Shown piece after piece: positions 35,449 through 43,679 of a DNA stretch of 64,000 nt. Under the pieces are notes generated by a model. The model had not been told where the DNA came from. It ran no database searches and worked only from the letters and a program-made list of their open reading frames with translations. The stretch is from Agitococcus sp. (GTDB lineage: Bacteria > Pseudomonadota > Gammaproteobacteria > Pseudomonadales > Moraxellaceae), in the NCBI GenBank assembly GCA_030646715.1, contig JAUSLJ010000033.1, positions 124,001 through 188,000 on the forward strand, given 5' to 3'. Positions within the stretch are counted from its first letter, which is position 1. The number at the start of each line of letters is the position of its first letter. Made by a program: the position numbers and the translations under genes.

Positions 35449-37013
35449 TAGTGATTTCCTCGTGGACAGCTTTTGGGTGTTGCCGCTAATGCGTCTGATT
35501 TATTGAGGCATTCCTCATAGACCGAGCGATAACGACCAAACATTTGTTCTTGGGTGTAATACCGTTCAACGCGAGTAATACCTGCGGCTTGTGCGGCGCG
35601 CCAGCGTTCGGGGTTGCTTAATAAGCCAACAATGGCCGTCGCTAATTCGGTGGGGTTGGCAATGCCGACAATTTCACCCGATGCACCGATAGAGCGGTCG
35701 ATAGGCCCTAAACCTTCGACTAATTGCCGACATGAACCGACATCTGTGGAAACACAGGGTACACCAGCGGCATAACCTTCTAAAATCACGAGGGGTAGGG
35801 CTTCGGAAATAGAGCTAAGCACTAACAATCCCACTTTCGGTAATAATTCGTCGATGCGCTGGAAACCTAAAAATTTGACGTTGTCGGTCAGTCCTAGTCC
35901 TTTGACTAAGCTACGGCAGTCGGCGGCATAATCGGGGTCTTCATCTTCTGGCCCTGCAATCCATGCTTCGGCATCAGGTAATTGATTGACGACGGTACGC
36001 ATGGCGCGAATAAAGGTTTTAATGTCTTTAATGGGGACGACACGACCAATCAAACAAATGGTTAACGGAATGGTGTCGCTGCGTTTCTCACGTACTTTGG
36101 CGAGGTGTGGCAAATTAATGCCATTGGGAATGTTTTCGGTACGTTCGGCTGGCGCGCCATCTTTAATCTGTCGTAGGCGATTAGTTTCGTAGAGGGCAAT
36201 AATTCGGTCAGCATGGTGATAACAATCACGCCCCAGTGCCTCAAAAAAGCGAATCCATAAATGGCGAAAATAAGCGACTTCGGAGCTATCTTTGGTCAAT
36301 GTGCCGCGATTGTCACGAATCCATTCTGCTTGGAATAAATCAATTTTTCGTTCTTTGGTATAAATACCGTGCTCTGACAGAATTAACGGTTTACCTGTCC
36401 GTTGTTTCATTAACGCGCCTAAAAAGCCTGCATAGCCTGTAGAAATCGTATGATAGACTTTGACAGGAATAAATGTTTCTGTCAGTGCCATTAATTTCCA
36501 TAACGGCGAGTGCATGATCCGCACTGTCCAAAAATAATCGACAAATGACGGGTCAGTGCAACGCTCCCGATATTGCTCGGTTATATAATCCCATGATTCC
36601 CGACTGTATAAAAAGTCTGCTTCGGCATAACGGCCTTCATTGCGATGTTGCATAATACTCTTGAGTAAAGATGCTGTTTCGCCTTTGGGTGTATCCGCAT
36701 GACGATATTGCTCGTGCAAACAACGAATTTCTTTAAAGACTTGTTTATTACCCTTACGCTTGATGACGGGGACTTTGCCGTGCGGTTCATGTAAATAATG
36801 CACTTCTAAATGCACGACGTTATCAGGTAGTTGATAACGCATCTCGCCATAATCGCTGGCTTGGCTACCAATAAAACACAAGGCAAAGGTGTGTTCAGGA
36901 AAGCCTTTAATCATTTGATTCACCCAACTTGACACACCGCCACTGACGAAGGGATATGTGCCTTCTAACAGCAAGCCAATATCGGCCGATTGCCCTTGTT
37001 TTAGTACGGTCAT
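35448..37013 (-). CDS. pelF: Pel glycosyltransferase PelF (GT4)
   Basis: 521 aa; LLLEGTYPFVSGGVSSWVNQMIKGFPEHTFALCFIGSQ; overlaps pelE and pelG. Confidence 0.95.
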   Translation of the reverse strand: MTVLKQGQSADIGLLLEGTYPFVSGGVSSWVNQMIKGFPEHTFALCFIGSQASDYGEMRYQLPDNVVHLEVHYLHEPHGKVPVIKRKGNKQVFKEIRCLHEQYRHADTPKGETASLLKSIMQHRNEGRYAEADFLYSRESWDYITEQYRERCTDPSFVDYFWTVRIMHSPLWKLMALTETFIPVKVYHTISTGYAGFLGALMKQRTGKPLILSEHGIYTKERKIDLFQAEWIRDNRGTLTKDSSEVAYFRHLWIRFFEALGRDCYHHADRIIALYETNRLRQIKDGAPAERTENIPNGINLPHLAKVREKRSDTIPLTICLIGRVVPIKDIKTFIRAMRTVVNQLPDAEAWIAGPEDEDPDYAADCRSLVKGLGLTDNVKFLGFQRIDELLPKVGLLVLSSISEALPLVILEGYAAGVPCVSTDVGSCRQLVEGLGPIDRSIGASGEIVGIANPTELATAIVGLLSNPERWRAAQAAGITRVERYYTQEQMFGRYRSVYEECLNKSDALAATPKSCPRGNH

Positions 37014-38011
37014 TAGCGTCCCCAGTAGTCAGCGGCCATACTTAATGGCCGTGAACGACCATCTTCACGTAAGCCAGTCATTAAGCGGCGAGTGGTGGCG
37101 TAGTCGCCGCGTAAATAGGCTAATTCCGCTAAATAAGGTTCAGCGCGTACCAGTGGAAAACCTTGTTTGATGGCGGTAGTAAAACCACCCATTGCTCGAA
37201 TATAGTCACCGCGCAACGTCCACATACGGCCAGAAATTGCCCATAGGCCTGCATCTTTGACTTTGTGTTTTAGGGCTTCATTAGCGTAGCGTTGCACTTG
37301 TTCGAGGGAAAATTGGCGCATATCACCTTGCACTAAGTTTTGATAGACCAGCTCCCAATACAGCTCGGCTAATTCCCGTGCAGGAACATAACGTTCTTCG
37401 GCGGTGGGTAAGCTTTCATAACGCTGTAATGCATCTTGAATACGATGCGTCAGTTGTTTTTCGCGGCTGTCTAACATGCCATAGGCTAATAAACGTAAGT
37501 CGTCTGAACTGTCGCTTAGCGTGTCTCGCAGAATACTTGCCGAGTGACGCGCAGGCATATTTTGTAAGGCTAATAAAGCTTTCATACGCATATCAATAGG
37601 CGTTTCTTTATTGCTTAACTGTTGCCGTACCCGACCAGAGCGCCATCCTGCTTCAATATTATTTTTTGGCATTTCGTATTGTGGGGTAACGATAGCGGTA
37701 AAACGGTTGGTTTTATCAAAGTAGGGTAGCCATGCGGCCACTAAAGAACCAATGGCAAAACCAAATAAGCCAATAAAAGGGATGAAAAAGCTCAGACTAA
37801 ATAATAACAACATCACCCATAATCGCGGTTGTTTATAGGATGTAGGTAAGACTGCCCATGCTACGGGGGTAATGGCGGCACTGGCCATTGCGTGTAAAGT
37901 AAAATACTGAAACAGCACGGCGGTGCTGTGGCTCGACAATAACAATAACGCCATTGCCGCGAGTTCTAAGCTAACGGCGAGCATTCCCAGTTTGGCATTG
38001 GGATTAAGCAT
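37013..38011 (-). CDS. pelE: PelE inner-membrane/TPR protein
   Basis: 332 aa; N-terminal TM segments then helical repeats; between pelD and pelF. Confidence 0.88.
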   Translation of the reverse strand: MLNPNAKLGMLAVSLELAAMALLLLSSHSTAVLFQYFTLHAMASAAITPVAWAVLPTSYKQPRLWVMLLLFSLSFFIPFIGLFGFAIGSLVAAWLPYFDKTNRFTAIVTPQYEMPKNNIEAGWRSGRVRQQLSNKETPIDMRMKALLALQNMPARHSASILRDTLSDSSDDLRLLAYGMLDSREKQLTHRIQDALQRYESLPTAEERYVPARELAELYWELVYQNLVQGDMRQFSLEQVQRYANEALKHKVKDAGLWAISGRMWTLRGDYIRAMGGFTTAIKQGFPLVRAEPYLAELAYLRGDYATTRRLMTGLREDGRSRPLSMAADYWGR

Positions 38012-38023
38012 GATGCATCTCCA

Positions 38024-39379
38024 TTAGGCTTGTCGCACTAAGCAGCGTTCTAAGAGATTTGTCAGTAATTCCTCGGCAGGACGTTCATTGACCAATGCAG
38101 TATAGGGCGTGACTTTGGCATCTATAAACTTACTGGCATTGAACATTTCTTTCAGCCAGCGTTGGGTGCGCAGCAAATAACCCGTGACGGCGGCATCACC
38201 ATGAAGCGGCATAATGGTGATTAAAATGTCGCGGTCGGATAAGCGAATATCCCAACTAATATCGAGTTGGCGGCGTTGGCGAATGGCTTCGGCAAAAATA
38301 TCGCGCCGTGCAGGGCTATCGGAAATCACTAAAGCGGTAATACTGGAAGGCAAGCCACTTTCACGGTGAATACGTTCTAAACGTAATAGTTCCGAGGCAA
38401 ACTCTAGCGGACAGCCAACGTTATCACGCAAAATTTTCATCGCTAACGGAATGAGTTTGACGTTGTCGGCGTAATAACCTAGTAAAACACTCAAGAACTG
38501 CAATGTTTCCAAATTCAACGATAAAAACGGCATACGCTCGACGACTAATAAGCCAAAACATTGTTGATTAGTCGCGATGAGTGGCGCTACGACTAAATAA
38601 CGGCTTTCGACATCTTGAACCGCTTCGCTTTGCAAATGGCACAGTTCATTACGTTCGAGGGCATAAGTGATTAACGGGTCTTTGACAACTAAAGGCTGGC
38701 TTGAGCCTAAGGTCGCACTCGCTTGCGTGGCGACAACACCGTTATGAACGGCATATAAACTAGCGACTTCTAGCTGACAGTTTTGGCCTAATAGACTTAT
38801 CAGGGCATTGGCATTCGGAAGTGCATCCGGGTCTGTATTGCCTGTGACCATGATTTCGCGGATTTTCATAATCGAGTCGCGCAAAGTCATCGGTTTGGTA
38901 AGCATATCTTGCTCTAAACGCTCATGCGAGAGCTTGAGTAGATAGTGGCGACGCGTTAGTGACTCTAAGCGTTCGTTTAAATAGGAGTTCGCTTCACGCA
39001 CACGTTTTAGGCGAATAATCCAGACATCGGCAAACTCACCCGCAATCAAACTGAGAATTAAACCACCCATAAAAAAATGCGCGGGAAACGCTTCTTGATT
39101 AAAGCCAAGTAAGTCCCAAGCCGACCATGCGAACGAAATTAAACCAATAGAAGCAAAAGCGGACAGCGTCCCATAGCGTAAACCTAACACCGTCGGTGCT
39201 AACCATAACCACGGAAACGGCAGTTTCACCATAAACGGATCGGAAGGATTAGACCATGCGCCCAGTCCGATGACCGCACAAGAAAACAGCACGACTTCAA
39301 ACATCGCTAGTCGAGTTGCTTGTTTAGGTGCAAGCACAGCCGCAATTTGGCGGCGGGTGATGGGCAACAGCATAGTCAA
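38024..39379 (-). CDS. pelD: PelD c-di-GMP receptor (TM, GAF, degenerate GGDEF)
   Basis: 451 aa; four N-terminal TM, GAF-like, degenerate GGDEF region; position in the pel operon. Confidence 0.9.
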   Translation of the reverse strand: MTMLLPITRRQIAAVLAPKQATRLAMFEVVLFSCAVIGLGAWSNPSDPFMVKLPFPWLWLAPTVLGLRYGTLSAFASIGLISFAWSAWDLLGFNQEAFPAHFFMGGLILSLIAGEFADVWIIRLKRVREANSYLNERLESLTRRHYLLKLSHERLEQDMLTKPMTLRDSIMKIREIMVTGNTDPDALPNANALISLLGQNCQLEVASLYAVHNGVVATQASATLGSSQPLVVKDPLITYALERNELCHLQSEAVQDVESRYLVVAPLIATNQQCFGLLVVERMPFLSLNLETLQFLSVLLGYYADNVKLIPLAMKILRDNVGCPLEFASELLRLERIHRESGLPSSITALVISDSPARRDIFAEAIRQRRQLDISWDIRLSDRDILITIMPLHGDAAVTGYLLRTQRWLKEMFNASKFIDAKVTPYTALVNERPAEELLTNLLERCLVRQA

Positions 39380-39403
39380 CGCTTCCTAAATATGAATAAG
39401 ACT

Positions 39404-39937
39404 TTAGTGAGGCAAGGCTGATTTTAATAAACTATCGACGGTTTTTTGCGCGACGGCACTGACGGCTTCTCGGCTCCAACCTGTACGGGCGGCACTGCCA
39501 CTCCACACCACTTGTCCTGATGTTAAGTCGATGACATTTAAGCTAATACCTGTGGCAGGCTCACCATCTAAACCGACTTTATAACGCCATTCATCGACAC
39601 TACCTGCGACGGCATATTTTGCGCCTGTGGTTTTTGCCCATGTTAACGCGGCTTCTTGGTTGCGACGGTCGGCTAATTCAAATAAGCCTTCGTTGGTGGC
39701 GGTGGCGTTATAAACACTGAGGTTGCTGACACCATTAACGCGCAATAAATTGGCGGTGATACTGTCTAAACGTGCGCCAGCTTGTGGCGTTTCAGTGTTG
39801 TTAATGGCAGGTAATAATACCCATTGCGCGCTTTTATCAATACCGACACTTTTGGTGGCATTGAGTGTTGAGCAACCATTTAAGGCCGTTAATCCCATCA
39901 TGATAGTGATGATTGGAAGATGCTTTTTGATGTTCAT
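39404..39937 (-). CDS. pelC: PelC outer-membrane lipoprotein
   Basis: 177 aa; lipobox TALNGC; order in the pel operon. Confidence 0.88.
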   Translation of the reverse strand: MNIKKHLPIITIMMGLTALNGCSTLNATKSVGIDKSAQWVLLPAINNTETPQAGARLDSITANLLRVNGVSNLSVYNATATNEGLFELADRRNQEAALTWAKTTGAKYAVAGSVDEWRYKVGLDGEPATGISLNVIDLTSGQVVWSGSAARTGWSREAVSAVAQKTVDSLLKSALPH

Positions 39938-39948
39938 GCTGTGTTCCT

Positions 39949-42771
39949 CTAATAAAACAAACGATAACTAAGATGTAGTTGTTGGCTGACATCGCCGTTT
40001 TGTTGCGCGCCTTGACTACGAACAAGGTAGACACTTAAACGGTCGCCACCGATCACCGAGCCATGTATGCCCAATTGACCATTGATACCTGTGCCATTGC
40101 TATCCGACTGACTGACACCCACTTCGCCAAAAACGCGCCATGCCCGTTGGTATTGACGTTCGTCCACTTGACCAAATGCCCAAGCCAAAGCAATTTGTTG
40201 ATAGTCTTTAGGGATGAAAAAAGCTGTTGTTGCTGTTTGGCCGATTGGCACAAGACTCATCAGCGCAGGGTCGAGGCTATTATTGGCAGTAAACTGACCG
40301 ATGCTGATATTCATTTTCAGCACATGGTCGGGTTGCTCGGTAAATAAGCGATGACCCGCGTCAATAGTCAAAATTGTGCCGTCCCCTAAAGCCTGTCCAT
40401 TTTGACTAAGGTAATTATCCATCGCTAATTCGGCATTGACATATTCACGGCCTGTCGGTGTCCAGTTGATACTGGCGGCGAGACGATTTTTCATCCCAGC
40501 GACCAATAAGCCTGTACTGTCGGTGCTTTCTTGATGTTGCGACCACAACCAATTGGCCGCTAATTGGCTATCAAACTTATAATGTTGTGCGACACGCCAG
40601 CCTGTATAGGCCGCTAGGCTGTCGGCTTTATGGATGGCGATAGTCCAGTCACTTTGTTCAAGGTGATGAGTAAAACTAATATTCAGGGCATCGCTTTGTT
40701 TTGGTGGAATGCCCAATACCGTGACATCTTTCGTTTTTTGCGTGTTCTGTTGCAGGTCTAAGGCCATGCGCAAATGTTCAGTTAACGGTGTCGTCCATGT
40801 TAATTGCCGTTGTTGCCGCGATAATGCCCCCAACTTACCTGAGCTGAACGAGACATCAAACCAATGACCGCGTTCGCTCAATAAATTACTGTAGCGACGA
40901 TGTAGTTCATCATCGAAAGGGTAATCTTCTTGTGTGTCAAAAGCTAAGTTTTCGGCCAAACTGAAACGATTGACGCGAGTAGCCGCTTCAATACGGTCAT
41001 AAATCGGCAATTCCGCCACTTGCGTATTGAGCAGTTGATTTATGGTTTGTTGGTCTTGTGCTTGTAAGGCCAAATTTAAGGTTGCCCACGTCGGTGCAGC
41101 CAGTTGCCGTTGATGCTGATGCAACCACTGACGGCTAGTATCGTAAAACTCATGGTTGAGTAACCAGCCCAGTGTTAATGCTTGGCTAAAACTATCGGGT
41201 CGTTGCGCTGCTTGGCTGTTGAGGTGTTGCTGCAAGCGTTGTTGACTGGCATCACTGCCCATGTTGTCGAGCGATAACGATAAAAACAAATGTTCTAGCT
41301 CGGTTAAACGGTCGCCTGATTCGCTACTTTTAATAGCTGTTTGTTGCTGATATAGGTTGGCGCGGATGTTATTGGCTGGGTCAACTGCGCCTAAATTTTG
41401 CAGCGAATCGGCAAAGCTAAAAGCGGCTAAGGCATCATTGGGGTGATACCGCAAATAGGCATTTTGAAAGGGTAGGGCGCGTAAGGGTTGTTGCAAATAA
41501 AGCCAAGCTGAACCCCACGTTGGCCATAAAGCAGGCGTGCGTTTTGCCGTTGAGTCGGCCGAGAATAATAGTGTTTTTAATTCTGTATTTTTATGCGCTT
41601 CGCTCAATACTCCCACTAAACCTTGTAATAAACGACTTAGTTTTGGCGCAAGTAATAAGGCTTTCTCATAATCGGCTTGCGCGGCGACAAGGTTCTTTTG
41701 TGCCCAAAATAATTGCGCGCGTTGTTCTAAAAATAAGGCGTTTTTTTCCAGTTTTGCCAGTTCTTTGTCGGTTAAGCTGGCTAAAAACTGGGTTGCGCCA
41801 TCAAGATGGTGGGCTTTTTGATAGAGAAATAGTACGCCAATCGCGGCGTTATCTTGACTGTATAAACGGAATGACAGCTCATTCAAAAACGCCGCATTTA
41901 ATGGGTCGGAGTCGATTTGTAGTGTGCTGTAATTCATCAAGTCCGCATCACTAAACAAAAACTCATCGGTGAGATGTTGATAAGCACGTTCGGCGGTATC
42001 TTTTTTATCAATCAAGCGCGACAGTTCGGCGTAGGTACGCCAATAGTCACCCCGATTGGTCGGCATTTTCTTTTCGACTTCGGTCAGACTTTGCCATGCT
42101 TGAACAATATCACCACGTTGATAAAACAATGCCGCCCGCCTTAATAACCAACTTTCTTCGACGGGGGGATAGTGTTGAATTAAACGATTAAGGGCGGTAA
42201 TCGCTCGTTCGTCTTTGCCTGCGCGTTCGGCTAAACCTGCTTCGGCAACGAGCATTGTCTTTTTGGCATTGCTTTTGTTGAGTTGTGCCAAAAAAGCCAA
42301 ACCCTCATCAGGGCGGCCTAAACGCTCGTAAATTTGCACCAGTTTTAAAATTGCCGCTTCGTTGTTGGGGTTAAGTGCCAACAATCGACGTTGATATTGC
42401 AATAAAGCTTCATCATCTAAGAGGCTTTCGGCTAAACGGCCAACGGCATCCCATGCTTTATTGTCATTAGTATTTTTGGCAAGTTTGAGCCATGCGCCAA
42501 GTGCTTCGCTCGGCTTACCAACCCATTCCGATATTTGAGCATATCGCTCCAGCCAAAATAAGCTAGTCGGTTCTGCGGTGATGGCTTTATCAGCCACTTG
42601 CCATGCCGCCGCTAAGTTTTTGTTGGCTAAATAAACGTCATAACCAAGCCGATAACGAATATCGTCAAAACTGGCTTGAGGTGTGCCTGCGGCCGCTTGA
42701 ATATCCATTTCTTCGCCATAAGCAATAGAAATAGATAACGATAATAAGGCTAGATAATGCCGCCACTTCAT
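39949..42771 (-). CDS. pelB: PelB C-terminal part: secreted TPR plus outer-membrane beta-barrel protein
   Basis: 940 aa; own signal peptide MKWRHYLALLSLSISIAYGEE, many TPRs, beta-barrel-like C-terminus ending in aromatic (LHLSYRLFY). Confidence 0.85.
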   Translation of the reverse strand: MKWRHYLALLSLSISIAYGEEMDIQAAAGTPQASFDDIRYRLGYDVYLANKNLAAAWQVADKAITAEPTSLFWLERYAQISEWVGKPSEALGAWLKLAKNTNDNKAWDAVGRLAESLLDDEALLQYQRRLLALNPNNEAAILKLVQIYERLGRPDEGLAFLAQLNKSNAKKTMLVAEAGLAERAGKDERAITALNRLIQHYPPVEESWLLRRAALFYQRGDIVQAWQSLTEVEKKMPTNRGDYWRTYAELSRLIDKKDTAERAYQHLTDEFLFSDADLMNYSTLQIDSDPLNAAFLNELSFRLYSQDNAAIGVLFLYQKAHHLDGATQFLASLTDKELAKLEKNALFLEQRAQLFWAQKNLVAAQADYEKALLLAPKLSRLLQGLVGVLSEAHKNTELKTLLFSADSTAKRTPALWPTWGSAWLYLQQPLRALPFQNAYLRYHPNDALAAFSFADSLQNLGAVDPANNIRANLYQQQTAIKSSESGDRLTELEHLFLSLSLDNMGSDASQQRLQQHLNSQAAQRPDSFSQALTLGWLLNHEFYDTSRQWLHQHQRQLAAPTWATLNLALQAQDQQTINQLLNTQVAELPIYDRIEAATRVNRFSLAENLAFDTQEDYPFDDELHRRYSNLLSERGHWFDVSFSSGKLGALSRQQRQLTWTTPLTEHLRMALDLQQNTQKTKDVTVLGIPPKQSDALNISFTHHLEQSDWTIAIHKADSLAAYTGWRVAQHYKFDSQLAANWLWSQHQESTDSTGLLVAGMKNRLAASINWTPTGREYVNAELAMDNYLSQNGQALGDGTILTIDAGHRLFTEQPDHVLKMNISIGQFTANNSLDPALMSLVPIGQTATTAFFIPKDYQQIALAWAFGQVDERQYQRAWRVFGEVGVSQSDSNGTGINGQLGIHGSVIGGDRLSVYLVRSQGAQQNGDVSQQLHLSYRLFY

Positions 42772-43679
42772 GGACTCACTCCTGTCGCGGGGGTGCTAAT
42801 GCGCTGTTGTAATAACAACGACACATAATGTTGAGCGAGGTCAGGACGATTCGCCGATAACGCCAAACGCGCCAAAAACTCTAAAATGCTTGGGTCTTGC
42901 AACAAAACACCTGCGTAAGTCTGCGCGGCAGTCATGGCATCAGGCCATAAATTACCTGACTGTAGAGCTTTAACGCCTGATAGAAAGTAACTGCGCCGTT
43001 GTTGGAGGCTGCTACTGTACGGCATCGCTTGAAAATAGGTACGTGCCGCCGAGCGATAATGGCCTTCCGCTAAATACAATTGAGCAATACGATCAAACCA
43101 GACTAAATTGACATCTTTGGCGTTATAAATCAGTTGGTAATACAGTTCGCGGGCTAACACGGTATCACCAAAGGCATAAGCGTTTTTGGCAAATACTTCC
43201 AGCCGAGTTGTAGGCCATTCAAAATGACTGACTTTGCGTAATTGCTTTAAGTAGTGACGTTGGGCATTGATAAACTCCGCTGATTTTGGCGTAAATTGCC
43301 ACAATTGCCGTTCAAGAATATCCAGCAATAACACTTCTGCTTTCGCTTGCAGCTTCATTTCTAAGGTTTTGATTTTGAAGATCGGCGCAAGGGTTTGCCG
43401 TGCTTCACGAATTTGGCCTTTATCAAAAAAACGCTGTGCCAGTAAGATGCGTAAATAGTGGTCATCGGGCTTGGCGCGTAACCATGCTAATAAATAGGCA
43501 ATACTGACGTTGTCAGTTTGAGCCGAACGTTCTAAATGCCGCTGTAAACTTTGCTCAGGATAAATCACCATAAAAATCAGTGAGGTCAGAAGGCCGAAAC
43601 CTAAAATTTGTCCTGTCGTCGCAAAGCGTAATCGTTCAGGGGCGGCAGGAAAGCCTGAGCGCGGTAAGCTCATGGGCAT
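42768..43679 (-). CDS. PelB N-terminal-like part: inner-membrane-anchored TPR protein
   Basis: 303 aa; TM near the N-terminus (TGQILGFGLLTSLIFMVIYPE) then TPRs; overlaps pelA (44 nt) and the barrel gene (4 nt). Confidence 0.75.
   Translation of the reverse strand: MPMSLPRSGFPAAPERLRFATTGQILGFGLLTSLIFMVIYPEQSLQRHLERSAQTDNVSIAYLLAWLRAKPDDHYLRILLAQRFFDKGQIREARQTLAPIFKIKTLEMKLQAKAEVLLLDILERQLWQFTPKSAEFINAQRHYLKQLRKVSHFEWPTTRLEVFAKNAYAFGDTVLARELYYQLIYNAKDVNLVWFDRIAQLYLAEGHYRSAARTYFQAMPYSSSLQQRRSYFLSGVKALQSGNLWPDAMTAAQTYAGVLLQDPSILEFLARLALSANRPDLAQHYVSLLLQQRISTPATGVSP

Noticed and set aside
39949-43679. PelB split explained as sequencing frameshift or nonsense mutation
   Set aside because: The second ORF begins with a convincing signal peptide and overlaps by 4 nt, so the fission looks genuine.
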